A DNA stretch of 64,000 bases from an uncultured Collinsella sp. Lineage in GTDB: Bacteria; Actinomycetota; Coriobacteriia; Coriobacteriales; Coriobacteriaceae. Of this stretch, positions 52,700 to 63,000 are shown in pieces. Below the pieces are notes generated by a model that was not told where the DNA came from, did no database searches, and saw nothing but the letters and a program-made list of their open reading frames with translations. The position numbers and the translations under genes were made by a program. Within the stretch, counting starts at the first letter, position 1. Each line of letters starts with the position of its first letter. The stretch spans positions 62,001 to 126,000 of the forward strand of contig CABQJJ010000001.1 in assembly GCA_902464485.1 (NCBI GenBank). Direction: 5' to 3'.

Positions 52700-54223
52700 A
52701 TGCCGTGCACGACGATTTTGGTTGGTAAGAATGCGAGCTACGACGGGTCGACGCTGGTCGCCCGCAACGAGGACTCGTCCAACGGGGTGTTTGAGCCCAA
52801 GCGCATGCGCGTGGTGCATCCCGACGAGCAGCCGCGCGTCTACACGAGTGTCCTGAGCCACCTGACCGTCGAGTTGCCCGATAACCCCATGCGCTACACG
52901 AGCGTCCCCGATGTCGTTCCCGGTCACGGCATTTGGGCCGAGGCCGGTTTCAATGAGCTCAATGTGGGCATGTCCGCAACCGAGACGCTCACTACCAACG
53001 AGCGCGTTCGCGGCGCCGATCCGCTCGTGGACTACGTGCCCGCCAAGGGCAACGAGGGTGAGGACGGCTATGTGCCGGCGCAGCCCGGCGGTCTGGGCGA
53101 GGAGGACATGGTGACCCTGGTCCTGCCGTACGCCAAGTCCGCCCGCGACGGCGTTCGTATCCTGGGCGACCTGCTCGAGCGCTACGGTACCTATGAGAAC
53201 AACGGCATCGCCTTGAGCGACGTTGATGAGATCTGGTGGCTCGAGACCATCGGCGGCCACCACTGGATCGCCAAGCGCGTGCCCGACGACGCCTATGTGA
53301 CCATGCCCAACCAGCTGGGTATCGACAGCTTTGACCTGGACGACGCCGAGGGCGCCCAGACCGACCACATGTGCTCCGCCGATCTGCGCTCCTGGATGGC
53401 CGAGTGGCATCTGGATCTGACGCTGGGTGTTAAGGGCGACGGTCCTGCTGCGGTCTTTAACCCGCGCGAGGCCTTTGGCTCGCACAGCGACAGCGACCAC
53501 GTCTACAACACGCCGCGCGCCTGGTACATGCAGCGCTGCCTCAATCCCAGCGATGTGTGGGACGGTCCCGACGCCGACTACACGCCCGAGAGCGACGACA
53601 TCCCCTGGAGTCGCGTGCCCGAGCGCAAGGTGACCATCGAGGACATCAAGTACGTGCTTTCGAGCCACTACCAGGGCACGGAGTACGACTGCTACGGCAG
53701 CAAGGGCACGCCCGCCACGCGCGGCGCCTATCGTCCCATCGGCATCAACCGCAACAGCCAGCTCGCCGTGCTGCAGCTGCGCCCCTATGCACAGCCGGCG
53801 TATCGCGCCGTGCAGTGGATGGCGTTTGGCTCTAACTCGTTTAACGCGCTCGTGCCGCTGTACGCCAATGTCGAGACCATGCCCGAGTACTACGCCGATA
53901 CGCAGGCTCGCGTGACGTCCGAGAATTTCTATTGGGCAAATCGCCTGATCGGCGCCTTGGCCGATGTTCGCTTCCATGAGTGCGGTCGTGCAGTCGAGGA
54001 TTATCAGGAGAAGGTCGGCGGCATGGGCCACAAGCAGATTCACGACGTTGACGCTGTCGTAGCCGCGTTGCCCGAGGCCGAGGTGCCTGCCGAGCTCGCC
54101 CGCGCCAACGAGGCCTTTGCCGAGCTCGTGCGCGTGGAGACCGATGCCCTGTTGGGCAAGGTGCTCTACACCACGAGCTGTGCCATGAAGAACTCCTTCG
54201 CGATGAACGACAACGTAAGGTAA
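52700..54223 (+). CDS. C69 family dipeptidase (PepD-like)
   Basis: 507 aa. ATG 52700 is six bases after AAGGAGG; ATG 52694 touches it. With this start Cys 3 (MPCTTILVGKNASYDG) is the N-terminal nucleophile exposed after processing of the first residues, as in PipD/PepD. Family motifs NEDSSN near 26, GHGIWAEAGFNELNVGMSATET near 76-97 and WWLETIGGHHW near 185 are present. It cleaves dipeptides in the cytoplasm. Single gene with a hairpin terminator after it. Confidence 0.9.
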   Translation: MPCTTILVGKNASYDGSTLVARNEDSSNGVFEPKRMRVVHPDEQPRVYTSVLSHLTVELPDNPMRYTSVPDVVPGHGIWAEAGFNELNVGMSATETLTTNERVRGADPLVDYVPAKGNEGEDGYVPAQPGGLGEEDMVTLVLPYAKSARDGVRILGDLLERYGTYENNGIALSDVDEIWWLETIGGHHWIAKRVPDDAYVTMPNQLGIDSFDLDDAEGAQTDHMCSADLRSWMAEWHLDLTLGVKGDGPAAVFNPREAFGSHSDSDHVYNTPRAWYMQRCLNPSDVWDGPDADYTPESDDIPWSRVPERKVTIEDIKYVLSSHYQGTEYDCYGSKGTPATRGAYRPIGINRNSQLAVLQLRPYAQPAYRAVQWMAFGSNSFNALVPLYANVETMPEYYADTQARVTSENFYWANRLIGALADVRFHECGRAVEDYQEKVGGMGHKQIHDVDAVVAALPEAEVPAELARANEAFAELVRVETDALLGKVLYTTSCAMKNSFAMNDNVR

Positions 54224-54242
54224 AGACAACCTTGCAACGAGC

Positions 54243-54286
54243 GAGCGGGACAAACGCCGTCAAAGGCTTTGCCCCGCTCGATTTCT
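54243..54286 (+). terminator. Terminator after the dipeptidase gene
   Basis: GAGCGGG..AAACGCC pairs with GGC(TTTG)CCCCGCTC, then ATTTCT. Confidence 0.65.
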
Positions 54287-54371
54287 ATCTTGGCGGTAAA
54301 ACGATTTTGTGTCGTTCACCTAATCTTGGGTACAAGAAGGCCAATGCAGTTGTTCACGATTGGAGCCAACC

Positions 54372-54788
54372 ATGGTTATGAAATTCGATCAGCTTGTTAA
54401 CGGTGCCATCAACGTGGGCTTCGGCGCCGCTGCCGTTGCCGTCGAGGGCGGCAAGAAGGTCCTCGACGACCTTAACACCAAGGGCGAACAGGTGCGCAAG
54501 GACGCCGGTACCCCCGATATCGCCCGCAGCGTTTCGGATATGTTCGAGCGGGCCGGCGGAACTATCTCCGACCTCACTGAGCGCTTGGGCATGCAGGGCG
54601 AGACCGCGGCGCAGCGCGTGCTCGACGAGCTCATCCTGGCCCGCGTCCGCGTTATGACCGCCCCCGAGCGCACGGCCTTTTTGGCCCATGTGCGCGACAT
54701 TGTGGATTCGGTCGAGGATAATGTGACCTCGGTGCCCGTCGAGTCTGTTGAGCCCGACGACGCAGAGGACGCCGAAGAGGCCGAGTAG
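54372..54788 (+). CDS. Phasin-like small protein
   Basis: 138 aa. ATG 54372 follows TTGGAG. An N-terminal amphipathic segment (NGAINVGFGAAAVAVEGGKKVLDDLNTKGE) and a helical, charged body with an acidic tail (DDAEDAEEAE) resemble the short proteins, some called phasin-like, that precede ABC1 kinases in Gram-positive anaerobes. The next gene starts eight bases later, so they form an operon. Family placement is tentative. Confidence 0.55.
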   Translation: MVMKFDQLVNGAINVGFGAAAVAVEGGKKVLDDLNTKGEQVRKDAGTPDIARSVSDMFERAGGTISDLTERLGMQGETAAQRVLDELILARVRVMTAPERTAFLAHVRDIVDSVEDNVTSVPVESVEPDDAEDAEEAE

Positions 54789-54796
54789 CAGCGCAG

Positions 54797-56560
54797 ATGG
54801 CAGATTCCACCACCGATTACAACAATCTAGATCCCTTGGGTGACGAGGCGGCGGTTGTCGATGAGGTTGAGGCCGCCGTCTCGGGCGCTCGCAAGAAACC
54901 GCGCGCTGTCGATATGGTCCCCGAGGAGCCCGACGCGATGGCGCCGGACGAGGAATACCAGCTCACGCCGGCGGGCCGCCGCGAACGCATTGGGCAGATC
55001 GTTCGCCTGATCAAAAAGTATCGCGTGTGGGACAACCTTACGCCGGTTCGCCTGCGTCGTCTGCTCGAAGAGCTCGGCCCCATGTTCGTCAAGATGGGGC
55101 AGATTCTGGCCAACCGCTCCGAGATCTTGCCGCAGCGTTTTTGCGACGAGCTCCGTCACCTGCGCTCCGACGTAGAGCCGGTGCCGTATGAGGTAGTGCT
55201 CCGCTGTCTGGAAGAGGAATACGGCCAGCGCTTGGGGCAGATGTTCGACGCAATTGACCCCAACCCGCTCGGTAGCGCGTCGCTCGCGCAGGTGCACCGC
55301 GCCCGTCTGGTGACAGGCGAGGACGTGGCCGTTAAGGTGCAGCGCCCCGGTGCGCAGCAGGTCATGGCGCAGGACATCGACATCATTCGCTCGGTGGTAC
55401 GCATCGCCTCAAAGTTCGTCAACACCGATCAATTTGTTGACCTGCACGGCGTGGTCGAAGAGCTGTGGACTTCGTTTCGCGAGGAGACCAACTTTTTGGC
55501 CGAGGCCAAAAACCTCAACGATTTCTATGACTTCCACAAAAGCGTGCGCGGCGTGTCGTGTCCCAAGTCCTACCTGGACCTTTGTACCGAACACGTGGTG
55601 GTCATGGACTACATCGACGGCATCTCCATCGCCGATCCCAAGCGTTTAGCAGCCGAGGGCTATGACTTGGAAAAGATTGGCGCTGCGATCGTCGAAGACT
55701 ATTCGACGCAGGTGCTCGACGACGGCTTTTTCCATGCCGACCCGCATGCGGGAAACATCATCCTCAAAGACGGCATTGTCTACTTTATTGATCTGGGCAT
55801 GGTCGGGCGCATGTCGAGCCACGACCGCGGCATCGTCAAGGATATGATTTTCGCCGTGGCCGAGGGCGACGTGCCCAAGCTCAAGGACTCGCTCATGCGC
55901 TTTGCCGTGACGCGCGGCGATTCTGCCGAGCTCGACCATTCGACCTTTTTGTCCGACTTGGACTTTATCGTCGCCGACTTTGCGGGTCTTGACCTTAAGG
56001 ATCTTGATATCGGCGAGTTTTTGACCTCGCTGCTAAATTTGGCGCGCAAAAACGACGTTGAGCTGCCGAGCGTGGTGACGATGTTCGCGCGCGGCATGGT
56101 GACGCTCGAGGGCCTGCTGACCGAGTACATGCCCAACGTCAACATGATCCAGATCATCCAGACGCATATCAAAAACGAGAAAAGCACCTATGCGCGCGTC
56201 CGCGAAATGGGACGCGATCTTGCCGCGAGCAGCTATCGCGCGGCAAAAGGCTCGCTCGAGGCGGCCGAGTATCTGGGCTTGGCTTCGCGCATGCTCACGC
56301 GCGGCCAGCTTAAGGTGAACACGCAGATTATGAGCAGCGATAAGGCGCTGCGGCAGCTGGGTGGAATTATCGACCGCATGTCGATGGCAATTGTGATTGC
56401 CGGCCTGTTTATCGGTTCGTCGGTGGTGTACTACGCGCGCATCGAGCCGGTTGTGTTTGGTATCCCGGTCATTGGCTTTATGGGCTACGTGAGTGCGCTG
56501 GTGTTGGCGCTGATGTTGGGCCGCGAGATCTGGCGCAACAGTCACGGCGTCAAGCGTTAA
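54797..56560 (+). CDS. ABC1/UbiB (AarF) family atypical kinase
   Basis: 587 aa. ABC1 motifs in order: FVKMGQILANRSEILP near 95-110 (KxGQ), GSASLAQVHRA near 156 (Ala-rich loop replacing the Gly loop), VAVKVQRPG near 176 (Lys), FFHADPHAGNI near 313 (catalytic Asp, Asn) and VYFIDLGMVGR near 329 (metal Asp). Two C-terminal transmembrane segments (~530-552, 558-578) anchor it. UbiB homologues act in quinone or lipid handling; the substrate here is unknown, and quinone synthesis is not evident in the window. Co-transcribed with the phasin-like gene. Confidence 0.9.
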   Translation: MADSTTDYNNLDPLGDEAAVVDEVEAAVSGARKKPRAVDMVPEEPDAMAPDEEYQLTPAGRRERIGQIVRLIKKYRVWDNLTPVRLRRLLEELGPMFVKMGQILANRSEILPQRFCDELRHLRSDVEPVPYEVVLRCLEEEYGQRLGQMFDAIDPNPLGSASLAQVHRARLVTGEDVAVKVQRPGAQQVMAQDIDIIRSVVRIASKFVNTDQFVDLHGVVEELWTSFREETNFLAEAKNLNDFYDFHKSVRGVSCPKSYLDLCTEHVVVMDYIDGISIADPKRLAAEGYDLEKIGAAIVEDYSTQVLDDGFFHADPHAGNIILKDGIVYFIDLGMVGRMSSHDRGIVKDMIFAVAEGDVPKLKDSLMRFAVTRGDSAELDHSTFLSDLDFIVADFAGLDLKDLDIGEFLTSLLNLARKNDVELPSVVTMFARGMVTLEGLLTEYMPNVNMIQIIQTHIKNEKSTYARVREMGRDLAASSYRAAKGSLEAAEYLGLASRMLTRGQLKVNTQIMSSDKALRQLGGIIDRMSMAIVIAGLFIGSSVVYYARIEPVVFGIPVIGFMGYVSALVLALMLGREIWRNSHGVKR

Positions 56561-56647
56561 CGATTTTCCGGGATCAGAGGAAGACGGATTCTTTTGCTCG
56601 GCACTCCATCCGCACCCTAATCTATTGCAAACCATAGCTTTTACCTT

Positions 56648-56675
56648 GGGCTTCGCCTGCGTGCGAGGCCCTTTT
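56648..56675 (+). terminator. Rho-independent terminator after the ABC1 kinase gene
   Basis: GGGCTTCGC / GCGAGGCCC stem followed by TTTT. Confidence 0.75.
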
Positions 56676-56705
56676 GCGTGATACCATACTGACAGTAATA
56701 ATCGA

Positions 56706-56885
56706 TGGCCTAGATGGTGGTGCGGAGACGCACGAATGCGCGGTTTTCCTGCGCGTTTGGGAGAATCGGGGTGCAAGTCCCCGGCTGTACCAGTAACCGT
56801 AATTCCTCTTGGCCCGGGATAGTCGCGACGCAGATCGGACGGCGCGCCCGGGTCGGTAAGGTTAAGTCGGATCGCCTCCCATCTT
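56706..56885 (+). promoter_or_regulatory. Cobalamin riboswitch
   Basis: Core is clear: TTGGGAGAATCGGGGTGCAA at 56757-56776, then GTCCCC, then CGGCTGTACCAGTAACCGTAA, given here as the CTG..CC.GTAAC block at 56784-56800. A B12-box-like AAGTCGGATCGCC lies at 56863-56876. Order and spacing match the AdoCbl/B12 riboswitch. It stands ~140 bp before the giant secreted protein gene and nothing else is between them, so it should repress that gene when B12 is abundant. Confidence 0.88.
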
Positions 56886-57027
56886 GTACGCGGCCGCGGC
56901 GCATGCCGCCGGTACGCGTTGGGCTCTGGAGGGAAGGGGGACCCCGATGGGGGTACTCGAGCGCAATGTGCGCGATGACGTGGGGCAGCCGCTGGGCAAT
57001 GCTCCAAGTTCAGACAATAGGAGACAA

Positions 57028-60000
57028 ATGGATATGTTTGAAGACGAGCGCCAGCGTGCCTCTTGGCATCGCCATGGAGCGATTGCCCGCGGCGTAGCCA
57101 AGCGCGGTCTGGTGGCGTTCCTGGCTTTTGCCATGGCTTTTGGCACCACGCCGGCGCAACTTTGGGCCGACGGCGCCGAGGGCATTGCCGAGGCCGTGGC
57201 TGCTGCGACGGGCGGCGAGGGCGCGGCGGCAGGCGATGGCACTGCTGCCGACACCGGCGCGAACAGTGCTGCCGTGGAGGACGGCACGGGTACCGGTGAC
57301 GCTGCTACCGATCAGGGTGCGGCTTCGGGCGCCGCGAAGGGCGGTGACGCCGCAGGTGATGCGGCTGAGCCCGACAGTTCCGCCGCGATGCCTGCTGCCG
57401 CTTCGGAGCAGGGCGATCCGAAGGCCGCTGCCGCTTCTGCCACGACGCTTTCCAGCGAGGCCAAGGTCTTCATCCAGGACACCAAGGATAAGGACAACTC
57501 GTATTCCACGAAGTCGGGCGCGCTCAAGGCTGGCGAGACGCTTTGGGCAAACATGTACGACGAGGTGGAGACCGAGGACGATTGGGGTGACACCACCACC
57601 GAAACTCAGTCCGTCGCCAACCCCGGCACCTGGACCTACACCTGGCTCGCCGGTACGGTTAAGGCTAGCAATAATGTCTCCGACTACACCGATATCGTAG
57701 GCCACGAGCAGTCCCTCACCGTCACCGATGCGATGGTGGGCAAGTACTTCATCTGCAAGGTAACGGTTGATGGCAAGGATTACTACGGGCCCGCTGCGTA
57801 CGGCTCGGGCATCAATGCCAACTCCATCCCCGGCCCTGTGCTGGGTGCCGGGCAGATGGAACTCTACAGCGTCAAGCTGAGTAGCGACGTGCCGAGCATA
57901 GGCGATACCCTTACGGCGACGCCGTACAAGGATTGGTCGAGCCCCGCGGGGTCTGACGCCAAGGTCACCTACACCTGGTCCGCTTCCACCTCTTCCTCCT
58001 CGGGCTTTACCAAGATCGAGGGCGAGACGGGCGCTACGCTCGTGGTGGGCGACGACCTCGAGGGCAAGTACATTAAGGTTGAGGCCACTGCCGGCGTCAA
58101 CACGGTGAGCAAGACCACTTCCAGCAAGGTCAAACAGGCCGGTGCGGTCGAGATTTCGGCCGTGTCCATCGTTAACACCAAGGACAACACGAGCGTCTTT
58201 GCGGTGGGGGATACCGCTAAGGCCCGCGCCAAGGAGAAGGGCAGCGCGTACGGCGCGTTCGTCGACGCGAGCAAGCTCAACTATCAGTGGCAGAGCTCTG
58301 ACACCAAGGGCGGCACGTATACCGACATTGCGGGCGCCACGGGTGAGACCCTCGAGCTTACCGACGCTTTGGGCGGTAAGTACCTCAAGTGCAAGGTGTC
58401 CTCGAAGATCGGCTCTTCGAGCTTGACCAACTCGACGGGCGCTCTCGTTGCGGCTACCGGTTCAATTTATATCACCAAAGTGTCCATGAGCCCCTCCTCG
58501 GGCAAAGTCGAGGTTGGTTCCACGATCACGGCGACCGCCACGGCGGGTTCCACCGACGTTACCACCGATTCGCATGTCACGTGGCAGTGGTATAAGGGTA
58601 CTTCGAGCACCGCCAGCTCGTGTAACACGCCTATCGAGGGCGAGACCGGTAACACCCTGACGGTGACCGCCGCCCTCAAGGGCTACTACGTCGTGGCCAA
58701 GGCCAACGGCGGTTACGGCGAGCAGAAGCCTTCTTCTTACTATGCGGCGGGTCCTGTTTCCGTTGCGGGTCAAGTGGAGCTCTATGACGTGCAGTTCGAG
58801 GGCTCTCCCGCCATCAATGGCGTGCACGTAGGCGATACGCTCAAGACTAAGGTGCGCAAAAAGGACGGTTCGCGCTACAGCTATATCGACCGCACCGATA
58901 ATGTGACCTACCAGTGGCAGTATGCAAATAGCAGCTCGAGCCTCGACTCCGCTTACACCGATATCCCCGGTGCCACCGAGGCCACCTATACCGTTGACGC
59001 TGCCTATGCCGGCAAGTATCTGCGCGTGAAGGTGACGAGCGAAAATACCGTTTCCAGCACGCAGAAGAAGAGCTCCTCCGGCGGCACGCAGCTCGTAGCT
59101 CCGCTCGGCCCCGTGACGCTCAAGGGTCAGTACAAGCTGGCGGGCATTGAGCTTGCCGATAAGAACGTTACGCTGAGCGTGGGTTCAAAGATCACGCCGA
59201 GTGTGCAGGTGCCGGGCAGCTGGTCGGGCTCGACCAAGGACGTGCCCGACGATGCCGAGTTGACCATGGCGTGGTATGCCAAGGGCGAGGGCGATACCGA
59301 TTGGACCGAGCTTACCGACGGCATCGATACGACTGATGGCAGCCTGACTATTTCGGACGCGCTTGTTGGCAAGCGCATCAAAGTTACGGCGAGCGCCCTC
59401 GACAACACCGTTGAGTGGGTTTCGCCCGATAGCGTTACCGCAGCGGGGGAGTATAACCTGCTGCGCGTGACCACTACGCCGCAGATCAATAGCGATTCGA
59501 CCCATCTCGTCTCGGGCGATAGCGTTAAGGCGACGGCGCAGGCCAAGCGCGCCGACGGTTCGGCCACCAACGGTATCGACGTCACCGGCCAGTCGACTGT
59601 TGCCTGGTATGCGGCCGACGACGCGAAGGCTCCCGCGGCCGACTGGACGCTTCTGCCCGATATGTCGGGCGCCACGGCAACGGTTTCGGCTTCTGCCGCG
59701 GGTAAGTATCTGAAGGCTGTCGCCACGAGCGGCAGCTCGAAGGTTGAGCTCGTCTCTGTCAATCCCGTGATCGCCGCAGGCTCGCTTGAGGCCGCAGTCC
59801 AAAAGCTCAGCGATGCCAATAAGCAGATCGCTGTTGATTACAGCGCCAAGGGCGGCAACGTCAACGATGTTCTGAAGGCGCAGCTTGCCGATCTGGGATT
59901 TACCGATATCGACGTCAGGGTCTCTGAGGGCGGCGTTGCCTTTAAGGCCGGGGACGCCAAGGCTACGGTCGGTATCTCCGACGCCCAGGATAAGACCAAC

Positions 60001-63000
60001 GGCGATGTGACGTTCTTCTTCATTGACCCCAACGACTACACCGGTTACAACATCGACGGTCTGCGTAGCGCCGATGTGGTGTTTGAGCTGTCGCGCGATG
60101 GCAAGACCGAGTACTACCAGCCCAACAAGTCGGTGCAGGTTGCTTGGAACGAGGCCCGCGTTCAGCAAATGCTCGACGATGCGGCCGAGCAGGTTGCCAT
60201 CGGTTACGCCGTAGGCGATTCGGCTGAGTCCGTCACGTCCAACCTCACGCTTCCATATCGCGCGGGCTCCAAGAACAAGTTCGAGGTTAGCTGGAAGAGT
60301 TCCGAAGGCGATGTCATTTGGCCGTCCGGTTATGGCTGGGACGACTACACCGGCAAGGTGACACGCGTTTCGAGCGATCGCACCGTAACGCTGACCGCGA
60401 CGGTTTCGTTTGTGAGCGGTGGCCCGAGCGATGTCGAGGGCTCGCACGACTTCGCCGTGACCGTCAAGGGCGACCCCGAGAAGGTCGCTGCCGACAAGAA
60501 GGCACTGCAGGAGAAGGTCGATGCGGCCTTTACCTACGACAATATCAAGTACCTCGACACCAAAACGGTTGCCAACAAGGATGGCCTGACCGCCGACCTG
60601 CAGATGCCGCGCACGAGCACGCTCAATATCGACGGCAAGTACTACAAGGTCGAGTACTCCGCCAGCACCGATGACATCACGTTTAACGGTTACAAGGGCA
60701 CGGTCTACCAGCCGCTGCCTGGCACCGAGGCAGCGAAGACCAAGGTCACCCTTACGGTGACCGATAAGTCCAACGCCGAGGTCACGGCAAGCAAGTCCCT
60801 CGACTTTGCGATTGCTCCGCAGGACCAGGGCGAGCTCGATGCCGAGCTTTCTCTTATGAAAAAGGCGAAGGCCGGCTATGCTGCCGCCATTCTGAATGGC
60901 CAGGACGCTAGTGCCGTTTCGACCGACATGCACGCGTTCCAGAAGGTTTATCTCGATGCCGACGGCAACCTTGCCTGGAGCTACAACAAGGCAACGACCG
61001 ATTCGACGTCCCCGGGTATTGTTCCGGTCGATCTGCCTGGCTATGACGCGATGTCTGGACAGGATTGGCGTCTGTTTAAGTCGAGCAACAGCTCCATTGT
61101 TTCTGCCGAGAACCTCAAGGTCACGCAGCCCGAGTACAACACGAAGGTTGTTATTTCCTCGCGTCTGGCGAGCGAAAAGTACGCTCGCTATGCCGAGCGC
61201 TATCCCGACAATGCCACGTATGCCAAGCTTGCGAACCAGGATGTCTCGGCAAAAATCACGGTTCTGGGCACGAGTGGCCAAAACAGCCCGGAAGTGACGG
61301 CGACGTGCTCCGTCATTGGCATCGATGCCAAGGGCAAACAGCAAACGTGGGCTGCCGCGACGCAGTACACGCTCAAGAATGGCTCGACGGCCGCCAATCT
61401 TTCCGAAGAGCTCTTTAAGCAGGCTGGCCTCAAGTCCGACTACGACCCCAACGGCTCTTGGGGTTGGGTGCTCAATTCCATTACGTCGCCTTTCGACGCC
61501 GATCGCACCCTTGCATATGACGCTGCTACGGGCGCATATTGGCAGCTGTTTATCAATGGTGTTGCGGCGTCGGTTGGCGCTGGCAAATACACTCTCGAGG
61601 CGGGCGACTCTGTCGTTTGGTGCTACTCGAAGTACGGTGACCCCGCACCTACCGATCGACTTTCCGTAAGCTGCTCCGTTATCGGTCAGGACGCTACGGG
61701 TGCTCAGCAAACGTGGGCTCAGCCTACGACCGCGTTGGTGGAAGAGGGCGCAACTGCCGCCGATCTTTCCGAGCAGGTCTTTAAGCAGGCCGGTATTGGC
61801 GCCGACGTCCAAACCGGTTCGTATGGTTGGTTCCTCAATTCGCTGACTTCTCCGTTCAATAAGAGCGTGAAGCTTTCGACCGTACAGGTTAACGAAAGCA
61901 CCTGGAAGTCCTGGCAGTTCTTCGTTAACGGCAAGATGGCCAATGTCGGCGCCGGCAACTACACGCTTAAGGCCGGCGACGAGGTTGCCTGGGTCTATGG
62001 TTCCAATGGCACCATGCCCGGTCAGGTTTCTGTCTCGATGGAGATCATCGGCAAAAAGGACGGTAAGGCCCAGCGCTGGACCGATCCTTCGATGCAGGTG
62101 TTTGTCGAGGGCACGACGATCAAGGACGCCACTGCCGCCTACTTTGATACCTTGGGCATCAAGTCCGAGATGTACGATCAACATGGTTTCTGGGGCGTTC
62201 ACAGCCTTGTCTCTCCGCTTGATGGCACTAAGTTGGCCGGCGCTTGGTCGTTCTTTGTTAACGGTGTTCCCGCAAATCAGCTTGACAGTGACTGCGTGCT
62301 CAAATCGGGTGACGAGATTGTCTGGGCTTATGCTCCTGGCGATACGGTGCCTAATCCCGACGAGGTCGTAGTCGATCCGAGCGCCCCGCGTCCGACCGAT
62401 TGGAAGTCCGATTGGGATGGCAAGTCCAATGCGGTGGTCGAGAACGTTTCGACGCCTACGGGTGCGCTAGCGAGCTCTTGGACGTTCGACTGGAAGGCGT
62501 ATTCTGGTTCGGCGTATCCCAACGCGAGCGAGCCTATTGTCGTGAACGGCAACGTGTATCTTGCCGTCAACAAGCGCTTGCTAAAGATTGACGCCGAGTC
62601 TGGCAAGGTCCTTGCCGAGTCGAATCTTAAGACTGCGGTCGGTTACACCTCGCGTCCGATTTATGCGAACGGTTTGGTTATCGTTCCGCTTGACGGCGGT
62701 GCGGTCCAGGCCCTGACGGCTGACGCGCTCACAACGGTTTGGGTCACTGACTCCGTGAGCAGGACTGCTCAGTCGAATTCTCAGCTGACGGTTGATGGCA
62801 ATTACCTCTATGTCGGCACCGTTGATGTCGACTATGGAACGAGTACGTACAATAACGGTCATCTGACGCGTATTAATATCCTGACCGGCGCTGTTTCTTG
62901 GCAGCATGTCAATGCCGACGAGGGTTATTACTGGACGGGCGCGACGGTGGGCGATGACTATGTCTTGGTCCCCACCAGTGCCGGTACCGTCGAGATGCTC

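Noticed and set aside
59185..62202. 1005-codon minus-strand frame inside the giant secreted protein gene
   Set aside because: Antisense shadow of a GC-biased gene; the plus-strand frame has a signal peptide and recognisable domains throughout.
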